Below are positions 11,488-23,603 of a stretch of DNA of 64,000 nt, one piece after another. The notes beneath the pieces were generated by a model. That model searched no databases. It worked only from the letters and a program-made list of their open reading frames with translations, and had not been told where the DNA came from. Position 1 is the stretch's first letter, and the number at the start of each line of letters is the position of its first letter. Made by a program: the position numbers and the translations under genes. Source of the DNA: Panorpa germanica (Eukaryota; Arthropoda; Insecta; Mecoptera; Panorpidae); assembly GCA_963678705.1 (NCBI GenBank), contig OY783206.1, forward strand, positions 24,997,807 to 25,061,806. The letters run 5' to 3'.

Positions 11488-13339
11488 CTATATAGGGGGA
11501 TCCACGGTCGCTGTTGGGATCGGTGGGTCCTGGGCACAATTATTTCTGTATATATTAATTACACATCCATATTCATTTTTATGACACAATACATCCACAA
11601 AAACTTTTCTTGGAATTAAGAAAGAATTATCACGTCTAAATGACTCGGTTTTGATTTGTTTTACGGTACCCGTAAAGCAAGGACGTGAAAACGCAACGGA
11701 AAATCCCGTTTTATAATTGTAGAGAGTAAGACTAAAGTTAAAATCAGATTTTCCATCAGTTAAATTGAAAACAGAAAAATAAACATTATCGGTTGAATAC
11801 CAAGTTGTTAAAACGAACAGTTTGTCATAAACTGAAATGTAAATTGAAGTATAGACGTTGTTTTGCAACTGATGGAAACACGGTGGAGACAACAGTAATA
11901 TGCACCCTGGGTGTTCATCTTTGATATGCTCCGTCAAATCTTTAATTACTCCCGTCCAATCACATTTAAAATTACACTCTGTTGAACGGTAAACACAGTT
12001 CAAAATATGGCTCCTTATTTTCTCTGGAGGACCACTAACAGGACATCCTGCACCACTGAATTTACAAACAACATCAAAGTCTTCAAGGAATTGTTCTAAA
12101 AAGTAGTTTCTACTGCCAGACACCGTAGCTTGACATTTTGGACATGTGCTTAATTTCTTCCCGCATTCTTCACACATGCTGTGGCCTTTACCACACTGCG
12201 GTATTTTCCCCCACAAGAGTTCATTACATATTTCACATTCAAGCTTTTTCATCTTTCGTGAAATTTTTTGTGAATTTGTGTTTTTCAGTTTCACCAAATA
12301 TTCATTGTCTTCTAAAGCCGTGATATCCATGCCATCGTTGTCCGTGTCCATAGAATTTTCCATATTTTCCATAAAAGTGTAAAGATCTAAATTAGAAATA
12401 TTTCCAACTTTACTATGTTTCATGTTACTTTCAGAAATCTTAAATTCGTTCATCGTTTGATCGATATCTATTTCCGGTCCTGTGTGTCCGACATGTTGAA
12501 CGATAACTCTACTGGAAGTGTCACTTCTAAGCAGTTTCAAGAAATACAGTTCATTAAAAGGCGTATCAATACTGAACTGACTTATCAGCATAATTGGGTT
12601 TTCGAAATTAACAGATAATCCTTCTTCGGGGGTGTCTGTCAACACCACTGAACGACTTGGGTGTTCTTCACTGACATGAATCACAAATTTGTCCGGAACA
12701 TCGCTCCACTCACAGGAGTCCATGAAGCATTTGACAGGCTTCTTTCGTAGTTTGTTCTTGCACGAAGATTCGTGTTTCCTTAGTGTCATGAGGTTTCCTC
12801 GATAGCCGCAGTCAAACTGACAGTTGTCAAGGAGTTTGCTGTAATGTGTGTTTAAAATATGTATTGATAAAACAAGAAAAAAGGCAAAAATTTAGCTTCT
12901 TAAATAATCCTATTTTGTTCTCATATAGTACTTGGTGTGAACTGGCATGGTACGAACAATTGGACATTGAGTGATGATACCCTGATGCCAAGTAGAAAGT
13001 TATCTTACAATGCAAGTTTCACACTTGGAAGCTTGCAATAAGCTAACTCCAAGGTTCATTTTCTACCTGAGATGTTCTTCCATGAATTGTATTATGGACA
13101 TAATCTAACATACGATGCTAACATGGTAATTATTTATTTTATACTTACGCAAAAATAACGTTTAGGAATGGTAATTCTATTCTTTCGGATGTGCACTCCA
13201 TCACCTTTTCTTCAGCTGTTATACATGATGTGCAATCGGGGCACACGAGATGTCCAGCGTAGCACGCTGTGTGAGGAGGCCGGATTACTAGTCGGCATTC
13301 TGGACAAGTAATCCTACCCAGTCTGTAGTTTAATTCCAT
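11488..13339 (-). CDS. Double-module SIAH-like E3 ubiquitin ligase, copy 3 (intact)
   Basis: Exon 1 is 13149-13339 (donor GC-GTAAGT) and exon 2 is 11488-12838 (acceptor TTACAG). They join in phase to give 513 residues. Module 1 has a degenerate RING (C12, C15, C26, H30, C33, C36, but no final CPxC), SIAH zinc fingers from about 69 to 125 (CQFDC, HESSC, CFMDSCEW, HVSEEH) and a shortened SINA-like stretch. Module 2 has a complete RING (C265 to C299, CEIC...CGKGHSMCEEC...CPKC), zinc fingers (about 322-375) and a SINA fold. In known SIAH proteins one such module forms a dimer, recruits an E2 enzyme and binds substrates, and here two are fused. The usual TAG stop after NNCA is CAG, so the tail runs on for 14 residues. 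In-frame TAG before the ATG and an upstream CTGCAG acceptor support this start and suggest a 5' non-coding exon. Confidence 0.85.
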
Positions 13340-15501
13340 TATTATTATCTAACAGCAAATCTGCAGGAAACAATATTTTACTTTTATGAATTGTCATAAC
13401 CTAAAAATATTTAATGCCTTGTAAACAAAGCTACTTATATTTAACGTTCATTTAATTAGTTTTCATGTCAATCAATTTGTTAATATGAATTTTTATAAAA
13501 ATTTCTTTGTTGTAAACTTGTAAGTTTAAAAGTAAATAATATAGAAAGTTGTGGACAAAAGGAATGCCGCAGTATCTAGAAAAACAAGGAAAAAGGAAAG
13601 AAAGGGACAGCAAGATTTAGACTTGGAGTGAAGAGGGTGTTACAATTTGCAAGTAGAAATTAAAAGAACAAAGCATTATTATGAGATAAATAACATATAT
13701 TTTATACGGGGAATAAGGTTTGCATTACATATAGAAAATGTAGATTTCGTACCCACTGATGCGACATCTGTATTTTCATTCACAAGTTGCCATTATTTAG
13801 ACATGGGTGTACTAAATGTGTTCTACTTTTAACGTACAGACTAGTGCGACTTAAACATGCGACCCTAATAAAACCCCTAAATCCTGGAATTGAAATTTAA
13901 TAAGTTAAAAACTTGCATAAATCCTTGTTTTGACATTTTATAAGTTAGCTCCAAAGTCTCAAAGAATCCAGTGTACGCGAGTTTTGTCATTCAAAGGTCA
14001 AAGGTCACATAAATCAGTTTTTGTAGATATCTTGTTTCCTATGCTATAAATGACATTTACCGTTATGAGTAATGTTCTAGAGCATAAAATTCTCTACAAA
14101 TTTGATTTTATGCATTTTTTGTATGATCAACCGGTCCCGAGATATAGCGCGAATAGTGGAAGACGCGATCTGCACTCTCTGATAGAAATGTGAAATTTGG
14201 ATCAAATTATTTTTAACGTTTAACGGTAAATGGACAATTCGGTAGTATTGTTAGTGTATTCAATAACTATACTATACTACGCATTAATGTAGTTAGCTTA
14301 TCAGGGACTGGCTCATTGAAACGGTAGAGCCTTAAAAAATATTTTTTTAAAAATTGTAAAAATTTGGTAAAATATACGAGGCGGAATATAAAATTGAGGT
14401 TAGGTATGTCACAGGGTTTAAGTGAAATTTAAAAAAAACAGAACTTCGTCGTAACAAAGCTTTAAAAACATATTACTATGTTTATTCAATTACCTGCAGT
14501 TGTTCTTTAAATACAGAAGTCCTTTTCTTCGTTATCAATTCAACTTATAACCAGTCTTCACAATATGATATTGTTTGTTAGAACTGTCAGTGACAACTAA
14601 TTCTATTTGCAATAATGAAATGTCTCAAGCACTATATAACTCTAACGTAATCTATTCTACTTCAATCAAAGCATTAGACATTTATAAATAACAAATATTG
14701 TACATTTATTTTGTAAGAGCTGTGGTAATTTGCATTTACGTATTAACGTGTATTTTGATTTATAACAAGGTACAACTGCTTTGATAAAATACACCATGGT
14801 GTAGGATCTAATATAGGGACAACTGGTACTTTGATAACTTCAATCCGAACAAAGATTTGCCTTGTATTTTATAAGAAAGTTTATTGGCTTCACTGTACAT
14901 ATTTTAGGCATACGCCATTTAATCCAGGTACCAATTCAGGAAGAATTATTTAAGTGCTCTAGAATAATAAAAAAATTAAAATATCTTATTTAAAAGGAAA
15001 GAAAAATCAACAGACATAGAAAATCAAAGAAACAAATATTTATATTTGCCTTTAATGTTGATTTTAGTTATAATTATTTCGAATAAGTACTTTAGGGTCA
15101 CCATAAGTAGAATTGGATCTATTATATTAAGTATAGACGTAATTAATTACATTTTTTTACAGATAAAATCAGGAAATGTTGTAATGTACAAATAATAATA
15201 GGTTTTTGAGTCTTTGCTTTAGATTACTTTGAGTATTTTAACAAAACAACTGTGCTTTTAAAGAACGCCTTCAATGAAACTTCTAAATACGCCTCTTACT
15301 AATATACAAATTTATCTTAGTCCTCTGACGTCATATTTCCGAGCATCTCCGACAATCTCCGAGTTTTATGCATATGGCTGCCGTATTGTTATATTTCTAA
15401 GTGATTACAGTTTTACTTTCAATAAAAAGTAATAAATAGTTTAAAAGTGAAAATTTAATTGAAGTTTCTCGTATTTTATACAAATAGCGATAAGAAAAAT
15501 A
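13340..15501. other. Upstream flank of copy 3
   Basis: No gene seen. It matches 35724-38575 and 57107-59965 but lacks about 700 bp present there (copy 4 positions about 36262-36963), the break lying near 13880. The homology stops at the foldback element and resumes after 24744. Confidence 0.6.
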
Positions 15502-15742
15502 GGTAATTATTTACATTACCGACCAATGTTGTTTTTGACTTTGTAAAAAAACTACTGCATATTTTTAGGTTTTATTATGCTTATTGTATTCTCAAAACAT
15601 GTCAAAATCACTACGTAATAATTATTTTACCACTTTTAATTAAGAAATAGGAGATATTTAGGGTTAAAGTTGAAATTTCAAAATTGAGGTTATGTCACCA
15701 CTTTTATGTGTATCAATTGACAGATTTTTTGCTTAATACTGG

Positions 15743-16318
15743 TGTTATATCCTGGATATATTTAAAGCTAGAAGAGTATGATTTTCACATGAGTATACTA
15801 ATAGATCTGCAATGTTGAGTACCCTAATAAATCTGCAAAGTATTACGTGTTCTCAAAGCACTTATCTACTGATAAATCAAGTGTTCAAATTAGTCTATTA
15901 ATTTCATATGTGAGAACTGGCTTATGTAGACATTCCCAGCTAGATGTGTGGGCCTGTATCTTTTAAATCAACCCTTGGTACTTGAGATAACAAGAGCTAG
16001 ATGTAACAAGTCAGGACATGTTTTGTCTCACACACTAAAGTTACCTATAAGAAAATCTTGTACTGAAGATCATTCACAGTCTATCCTTCAAACTATTAAC
16101 ACTGAATAATCGATAGACTAATTGTTGGTTAAATTACTTTTTATAACTTAATGTGAATCACTAATTCTAGTAGAACTTTTATATATCAATAAAGTTAAAG
16201 TATATTAATAATATTTGTTTTATTATCCTGCAATAGAAAAACTTAACTAACTTACAAGCTCTAAACGAAATACCAAACTTTAAGAAAATTCAATAAGTCT
16301 GTTCGGCAAAACGTAACA
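15743..16318 (+). repeat. 5' LTR of element 1
   Basis: 576 bp, bounded by TG and CA, the same length as the LTR at 22190-22765. It should carry the promoter and the poly(A) signal of the element; AATAAAG occurs near 16189. Confidence 0.9.
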
Positions 16319-16319
16319 G

Positions 16320-16336
16320 TGGCGCAGTCGGTAGGA
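16320..16336 (+). promoter_or_regulatory. Primer binding site of element 1 (tRNA-Ser)
   Basis: TGGCGCAGTCGGTAGGA lies one base after the 5' LTR. It is complementary over 17 bases to the 3' end of insect tRNA-Ser as I remember it, the primer also used by 17.6-like elements. Confidence 0.8.
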
Positions 16337-16682
16337 TATATAAAGCTATTGTAAGGTGTGTGAAATTCGGGAAAACCATTTTCCGAGCCAACACTAACTT
16401 AATAAAGTCAAAATTAAGTTATAATAAAACAAAGATATTTCACAAACTTAAACTAAGTGTACTGTGTGTGTTCCTGAAAAGTATTTACGGTGTTAAAAAC
16501 ATTGTGAACAATTTAAACAGTACCTATAAAAGTGGGGGCTTTGTGCATAAAGTAAAAGTATTTGCACGTGTAATTGCGGCATACGAGCAACAAGGACCAG
16601 TACGCAGATGAAGATAATACTCTCGCTGTAAGTCAAAAACAAATAATAAGTTTATTTCCTGTTCTCACTTGTGTAATCCAAA

Positions 16683-17696
16683 ATGTCACTCCCAACAACA
16701 TCAACTACCTCTACGGAATTAGTCCAACAAAAAACCACTACCCTAAATCCTATATACCTGAGCTCAATACCTGAATATGACGGTAAGCAGAGCGAGTTAA
16801 ATCAATTTTTAAATGCATGTGATTTGATATATGATGAATTTTACGATGAAAATAACATCGATTGTTTCCAAAACAAGTTAATCTTGCAAAGTATAAATAA
16901 TAAAATAAAAGGAAATGCTAAAAGCGATATAAATTCACTAAATTTAAATACGTGGCAAGAGATTCGCGATCATTTGAGTATTAATTATTCAGATCAAAGA
17001 GACTTTGAAAGTCTGCACAGAGATCTGGTAATTTCTACACAAAAGAGAAACGAAACACCTCGCGAATTTGGCAACCGCATCATGAAAATACAATCTTCCG
17101 TTTGCGAAAGTATTTTAGCTACTAAGAATTCCGACGCTATTAAGCAAGTACAACGCGGTATTGTAAAAGGCACGGCACTTAAAACATTCTTAGCCGGTCT
17201 TAATGAACCTCTAGGAACCTATGTCCGGATTAAAAATCCATTATCCATCCCGGACGCGTTGAATTATATTTTGGACGAAGAAAATATCACATATACGCGT
17301 AGCGTTTTGCACCAACATATTAATAGTAATTTCCCAGCATCTCAGGATAATTTCCCTTTGTCTAAAGATAATATTAAAAAATCAAAACTGTTTTGCAAAC
17401 GTTGTAAAATAACAAATCATCATACAAATAATTGTAGGATTGGTGGTAGTACTGGGCAGAGAATTAGCAATAGTAATAGTTACGACACACAAAATAGTGT
17501 TCATTTAGTAAACAATAATACTAGCACCTCTGGTCAGAGCAGAAATAGCAATATATGTACCTTTTGTCGAAAATTAGGACACTTGGAAGATAGCTGTTTT
17601 GCAAAAATAAATAAAGTTAACAAGTCTCAAGACAGCCATCATTTAAACTGTCTGGAGGAGGACTCCTTGTCTCAAGAGCCTCCCCAAATGAATTAG
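16683..17696 (+). CDS. Gag protein of LTR element 1
   Basis: 337 codons from the first good ATG after the primer site. The N-terminal two thirds resemble insect gypsy-class Gag, including the phrase QRDFESLHRDL and a later SIPDALNYILDEE. Two zinc knuckles of the CCHC type (CX2CX4HX4C) lie at residues 238-251 and 292-305. Gag forms the particle and binds RNA. The frame is intact. Near its end a slippery heptamer at 17642-17648 can move ribosomes into the overlapping pol frame, which lies at -1. Confidence 0.85.
   Translation: MSLPTTSTTSTELVQQKTTTLNPIYLSSIPEYDGKQSELNQFLNACDLIYDEFYDENNIDCFQNKLILQSINNKIKGNAKSDINSLNLNTWQEIRDHLSINYSDQRDFESLHRDLVISTQKRNETPREFGNRIMKIQSSVCESILATKNSDAIKQVQRGIVKGTALKTFLAGLNEPLGTYVRIKNPLSIPDALNYILDEENITYTRSVLHQHINSNFPASQDNFPLSKDNIKKSKLFCKRCKITNHHTNNCRIGGSTGQRISNSNSYDTQNSVHLVNNNTSTSGQSRNSNICTFCRKLGHLEDSCFAKINKVNKSQDSHHLNCLEEDSLSQEPPQMN
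17642..17648 (+). promoter_or_regulatory. Probable -1 ribosomal frameshift site (TTTAAAC)
   Basis: The heptamer is read T TTA AAC in the gag frame, the exact X XXY YYZ form, 16 codons before the gag stop. The -1 frame is open from here into pol. A five-base spacer (17649-17653) is followed by GGAGG (17654-17658), which can pair with CCTCC at 17679-17683, giving a possible stimulatory stem. Confidence 0.75.
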
Positions 17697-19585
17697 AGAC
17701 ATTAAATAAAAATATATATACTAATAATCCCACCAAACTAAAATCAAATAGAGTATCTAAGAAGGGTAGAAATTTAAAATCTAACAATAAGAAAATAACA
17801 TTTGAAATGCTAAGTTCCGACGTTAATCTAAACAACGATAATGAGTTGCCTTATTTATACATTAAAGAATGGAATGCTAAATTTTTAATTGATACAGGTA
17901 GCAAATGCTCCCTAGTCAATAATGGTTTATTAACTGCCTTACGTGTGAATTTAAATAGCATACGAACAGTAAAAGTAACCCTAATAGCATTAAATTCAAC
18001 TCGTGTTGTCAATAGGTCAATCGACCTTTCTCTACCAGAATTTAAAGAACCTATAACCTTTTATATATGTGATTTTAGTTCAAAATACGATGGATTATTA
18101 GGTATGGACTTTTTAAATAAGATCCATGCTAAAGTGGACTTACCAATGAAAATATTGGAAGCCAAAGACAAAAAATTTAATTTGTCTTTTAATTTGGATA
18201 ACCCAGTAGGGTTAATTACTAAAGAATCAGTAAATATTACATTAATTCCCAGATGTGAACAAATTGTTACATTTCACATCAATAAAATAAATGGCGATTA
18301 TCATATGGAACGCTATAATAATAAGGGTATAATAATACCTAATGCTTTAGTAAAGATTGAAAATAATCAATTCAAAACTAAAGTAATAAATACAAATGAT
18401 ACACCTGTATACCTGGAACCTGATAATTTGAGGTTATCGGTATTGCTGAGTGATTCGTTTGAAATTTTTAATGTTAAGGAAATTAACCCTAACATAACTA
18501 ATTCAAACAATACTACCACATGTTCAGGTACTGATAATTTGAGTACAATGAATAAGGGAGTGTTTGAAAATTTTAATTTAAAGGAAAAAACTGATTCTAA
18601 TATAAACCAAGATAATTTAAACAATATAAATAAGTGTCCGTCTACTGAAAATTTGAGTAGTCCGTCACTAGATAATATGTTTGAAATCTTTAATTTTAGA
18701 AATTATGAAAATAATTTTAATTCAAGAATGGATAATCTGAATGATAGTGTTCAGTTAGACCATTTAAATAAAGAAGAATTTTTAGTTACACAAAGTTTAA
18801 TTCACGAATACAGTGATATATTCTTCTTAGAAGGTGACAATTTAAGCTTTACAAATAAAATAAAGCACAAAATAACAGTCACTAATAATAATCCCATATG
18901 TACAAAGTCGTATAGATATCCACAAATCCATCGTGCTGAAGTAAAATCACAAATCGACAAACTCCTAGCCCAAGAAATAATACAACATTCAGATAGTCCT
19001 TGGTCTTCACCTGTGTGGGTCGTTCCAAAAAAGTTAGACAAATCAGGCAAAGCCAAATGGCGAATGGGTATTGATTATAGGAAATTAAATGAGGTTACCG
19101 TTGGAGACGAATACCCGCTACCTTTAATTTCTAATATTCTAGATAAACTATGTGAGAATATGCACAAAAGTATAACTGATAAAGAGTTAGAAAAAATAGA
19201 TTCTAGCCGCGACGATAAAGTTTTATTAAGTGAGGGCACTATAAACGAAATAATTATTGATGAAAAGAGAATTGCAGAAAATGTAAAAGGTGTAAAGAAA
19301 TCTGTAACAGATAGAATAGTTGCGAAGACTATTAGCTTAAGCCTAGAAGAAAATATACATGTTGAGAGAGAAAATATTGCTATTGTTCTAAGAAAAGGAG
19401 AGTATAATTTGCAGAGTAAATTGATTGATTTATTAATGATAGGTGATTTTAAAAGATTAATTTTAGGAATTTTCGCACTTGTTAAGTTAAGCATTTATTT
19501 CATGATTCTAATTAAGACGATGTTCAAGGAAACATTAGTAGTAAGCGTCAATCAGATTAATTTGCCGTTAGACATTAGAGAATAA
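17649..19585 (+). pseudogene. Truncated pol of LTR element 1: protease and start of reverse transcriptase
   Basis: Open -1 frame from the frameshift site; its first ATG is at 17807. Counting from that ATG, the aspartic protease has DTGS at residues 29-32 and LLGMDFL at 97-103. A spacer follows with three loose repeats of the form FEIFNxKE (about 218, 253, 292). The reverse transcriptase start is clear from about 376 (SPWSSPVWVVPKK, then DYRKLNE and YPLP) but stops at ILDKL (448), just where the palm should begin. The next 140 residues match nothing I know, and the YxDD centre is absent. Any gag-pol product could cut Gag but could not copy RNA. An internal deletion is the simplest cause. Confidence 0.8.
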
Positions 19586-22178
19586 TAGATAGTATTTTAA
19601 CTAGAAAATCGGATAAAGATGATTGTTAATTGAACTAAAGTTGCATAGAATAAGAATATTTAAATGTTAGAATAGATCATAAGTATCATTTTATAAAATA
19701 ACAATAAGAAATTTTGGAAATAGGAAGGATAATTTTAACAGTAAACGTATTCTAGGGTGTCAAGATAGTTTTGTTTAAGAGTAACATAGTTGAGCTATTA
19801 AAATGATTTTTTGTCTGAACATAAAGTATTGTAGCATTGTTGTTATAGACGTATGATTTTAAAAAAGATTTGATATGAGTGCTAGCTAGAAATTAAAGAG
19901 AATAGATTGTATTCTTGATTTGCTATGAGTTATTTATTGACTATCAGATATTTGAATACTATGCTAATACTATGAAGTATTGAAAAATGAAGTATATGAA
20001 ATTATTGAGTTATTGCCGAAAATGGAAATCGGTATGAATGGTTTATAGGAAACCAAGAAATTGAATAAGAAAAAGTATTTATTAGTTTTGTTTGTGTTTT
20101 TAATTAACCGAAATCTATCGTTCTGTCTATTTGTTCCTTTACCAATTTTAAATTAAATAAATTATATCTTGTCACTTGCTCCAATTGTGTTATTTGTTTC
20201 AAGTTATTATTTTAAATTATTGCATCAGAAAAGACCAAAATAACCATAAAAACACACATACTGAACGTTGACCTAGTAAACCCTTAATACATAGATGCGT
20301 ATAGACATATATATCTTCATATGTCATTCGACCCTAACTTACTATATAGTAAACAGATGTGCAGCATCCATCCCTAATCTTGTGTTACGTTAACAAGCAA
20401 TAGAAATATAATATATCTAGTATTCTAAAACACTATTTAATCTTAGTATGTCAAACATGAATGACCTTTACATTAAAATAATGCTATATAAATAAATGTA
20501 TACTTTACTAAATAAAGTCCAAATTAAATACAGGGTATATATCTAATTCTGTATATACACCTGCACATAAACATTTCATAAATTATAAGTTGAAATAAAT
20601 ACAACGATATTATCGTAATTATGCTGACACGGTGTTAGCATATTCTAGATAGATTGGATTATTATAGACTGGATTATTACATGTTTCTCATTTATTGCTG
20701 TTTTGCTGAAATATTCAACTAAGAATATTTTATAGTTGGGTAATTGCAAATTTTGTTGTTTTACTACTCTGACTAGAGTATTATTACTTATTTTATACAA
20801 TTATTCTTACGAATTCACAATACTCGAAATATTGCACAGTAGTACTATCAATTCAACCGATTTGCAAAAACAGTTAAAATAAAATTCCAATGCAACTAGA
20901 CAAGGTTAAGTTGCCCCATAATGTTGAGGAATTACATAATTATCAACAAATAATTAAAGTTCATACTTTGCAAGAGAGCTATATTCGTATTAGAAATCCC
21001 TTTAGTCCAAGTATTTGAACATAATCAATATCAGGTATATCCTTTACCGATATCCACTAAACATCCCCACGTTTAATCCTTTATTATCCCTACTTATCAA
21101 TACATTCACATAAGTGAGGAGAGAAATACTTATTTTGTTTCACCTGAACCAGCAACATAACAAAACAAAACAATCTTCCAATAATAAACATAGATTGTTG
21201 TGAAGATTTAACCAAGAAGGAAGTCATCGACCCACTGGATTTACATCACGTAAATCTAATCGACCTGAGTGACGCCAATAGAAATCTAGATGACATCAAA
21301 AAGGAAACTCAGTGATTTGTGTCATAATAATTATAGTGTTTTGTTATATAAAGAAAAATGCAAGTGCTCTAAAATTTGAAAAGGGCAATTAAACGATAAT
21401 TTGGGTGAACCTAATAATAAAAATTGTGTTTCTATAAGTAATATATTTTCACCCTATTGTGTTAAAAGACAATCAAGTATTGTCAGGACAATAAGACATT
21501 CGAATAGTGAGACACCTGAGGATGATGATATTGTTGAGTACAATAGACTCAACTTTGGACTTTTAATATATTCATTCTCACTCAACGAATAATAACTTTA
21601 ATTTTAATAAGTATTAAATAGTAATTTTGTTTCTAAGTAATATTATTATTTTGCAGAATCCTAACTAATTAAAATTTAGAATTTTATCTTAATATGTTAA
21701 TCATATGTTAAACATTATCATAATTGTAATAATGCATCTTTATACTTACTATCTTTATATTACTATATCAATTTTATTTAGTAAATCACTATTAATATTT
21801 TACTGATTTCCAATTGACCTAAAACTTTGTATTCTACTTTATTATGTTTAATTATTTTTATATATTATTTCTGTTATAGCAATGAATTTTATGCTTACTA
21901 TTTTACATTATCATAACTATTTTACTTTAATGTCTATTTACAGATCATTATAGTGACGTTACTTTGATATATCTTTAAGATATCTCATATAATAAATAAT
22001 GTAATTATTTTTAATCTTAAGAGACTTGCACAAACCCTTATGTATGAATATGTTTATTTCATCCACTTTCATAAACACTTGTACTCTTTACAGAAACCAT
22101 GTGGCTAGCCACATTAAACATACTATCATGTAACATGTTATATTAAAGAAAACATGTGAAAGTATATTCTTCAAGCTT
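19586..22178 (+). other. Non-coding interior of LTR element 1
   Basis: About 2.6 kb of AT-rich DNA with stops in all frames. The longest frame (21401-21592) resembles nothing I recognise. Integrase or envelope sequence could once have stood here, but I see no motif of either. Confidence 0.5.
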
Positions 22179-22189
22179 GAAGGGAGGAA
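22179..22189 (+). promoter_or_regulatory. Polypurine tract of LTR element 1
   Basis: GAAGGGAGGAA directly before the 3' LTR, the usual start point for plus-strand DNA synthesis. Confidence 0.8.
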
Positions 22190-22765
22190 TGTTATATCCT
22201 GGATATATTTAAAGCTAGAAGAGTATGATTTTCACATGAGTATACTAATAGATCTGCAATGTTGAGTACCCTAATAAATCTGCAAAGTATTACGTGTTCT
22301 CAAAGCACTTATCTACTGATAAATCAAGTGTTCAAATTAGTCTATTAATTTCATATGTGAGAACTGACTTATGTAGACATTCCCAGCTAGATGTGTGGGC
22401 CTGTATCTTTTAAATCAACCCTTGGTACTTGAGATAACAAGAGCTAGATGTAACAAGTCAGGACATGTTTTGTCTCACACACTAAAGTTACCTATAAGAA
22501 AATCTTGTACTGAAGATCATTCACAGTCTATCCTTCAAACTATTAACACTGAATAATCGATAGACTAATTGTTGGTTAAATTACTTTTTATAACTTAATG
22601 TGAATCACTAATTCTAGTAGAACTTTTATATATCAATAAAGTTAAAGTATATTAATAATATTTGTTTTATTATCCTGCAATAGAAAAACTTAACTAACTT
22701 ACAAGCTCTAAACGAAATACCAAACTTTAAGAAAATTCAATAAGTCTGTTCGGCAAAACGTAACA
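22190..22765 (+). repeat. 3' LTR of element 1
   Basis: 576 bp, almost identical to 15743-16318, followed by the CTGG target copy at 22766-22769. Confidence 0.9.
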
Positions 22766-23040
22766 CTGGCTTATTTGGATTCAAACCAAATCATTTTACT
22801 AGGATTCGTACCTATTGTTTTAAAAATATAATAATCATTTTACTAGGATTCGTACCAACTGGTTTAAAAATGTAATAATTTATATTCTGTATATATTATG
22901 AAAGAAGACAATTTTAACAGAAAACATGATATTTTGAAATATATATGTTTTCATTTATATCATTTATCGTCATATTGTCAAGGCATCGACATTGAGAAAA
23001 TGGACTCCTGCAAACATTGTGAATTACCATTCTTTGAAGG

Positions 23041-23072
23041 AAGGGTGAGGCGGGTAGAAGGGGGGGGGGGGG
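23041..23072 (+). repeat. Poly-G tract in the left arm of the foldback
   Basis: About 13 G in a row near 23060-23072. The mirror tract of C in the right arm at 23821-23836 is several bases longer, as expected from slippage. Confidence 0.7.
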
Positions 23073-23093
23073 CGAAAAAGAGAAAGGAATGGA

Positions 23094-23335
23094 ATGGCGA
23101 TCGAGGAGGCAGAAAGAAGAAGAGAAGAAGGCGCAAGTGGGGAAGATGAGCTAAGGAGAAAGGACAAGGAGATACAGCAACAGGAAAGAATGGAAAAAAT
23201 CGAGAAGAGCAATTACAACACAAGATATAAAAGGATTTGTGAGAGAGAGAAACCACATTACTTAAGAGAAAAAAAAACAAAAACATGAGAACGATTGCCA
23301 GACTTAGATTGGGAATCGAGGAGAAAGGATTCCTA
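23094..23335 (+). pseudogene. Captured fragment of an R1/I-type retrotransposon protein (left arm)
   Basis: This frame in the left arm reads AIEEAERRREE, QQERMEKIEKSNYN and then, in an adjoining frame, ARLRLGIEEKG. This order resembles the C-terminal region of R1/I-clade proteins that I remember from hymenopteran genomes. It is not a whole gene. The copy in the right arm (23604-23798, minus) gives the same protein and lacks the last part. The fragment was probably captured by the foldback element before or during formation of the arms. Confidence 0.45.
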
Positions 23336-23384
23336 TATACATTCAAACTTAAAACTAAACTTTATTAATTTATTAAAACTTAAG

Positions 23385-23555
23385 TATATATACTTAATAT
23401 ATATTTAAATATATATATATATATATATAATATATGTATGTAATAATATATAAGTTATATGTATTTAAAGACTCTAAATCACTTTAAATACATATAACTT
23501 ATATATTATTACATACATATATTATATATATATTTAAATATATATTAAGTATATA
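23385..23555. repeat. Fold centre of the foldback element, AT-rich palindrome
   Basis: Alternating AT sequence reads into its own complement on either side of about 23475; the short unpaired middle is near GACTCTAAATC. In single-stranded form the two arms would make a long hairpin. Confidence 0.8.
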
Positions 23556-23603
23556 TACTTAAGTTTTAATAAATTAATAAAGTTTAGTCGTAATTAATCG
23601 TTC

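Larger units (their letters stand above)
15743..22765 (+). mobile_element. Gypsy-class LTR retrotransposon 1, non-autonomous
   Basis: Two 576-bp LTRs starting TGTTAT and ending AACA enclose gag, protease and the beginning of reverse transcriptase. A 4-bp direct repeat CTGG flanks the insertion (15739-15742 and 22766-22769). It lies inside the left arm of the foldback element, and the right arm (24510 region) shows the uninterrupted sequence. The reverse transcriptase breaks off before its catalytic centre, and no RNase H or integrase is recognisable. About 2.6 kb between 19586 and 22189 is AT-rich and full of stops. The LTRs differ by about one base by eye (G at about 15921, A in the other), so the insertion is young. 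Confidence 0.9.

Noticed and set aside
12138..12382. Plus-strand frames opposite the second RING, repeated at 34522-34766 and 55905-56149
   Set aside because: Antisense of a well-supported coding exon; conservation follows from the minus strand.
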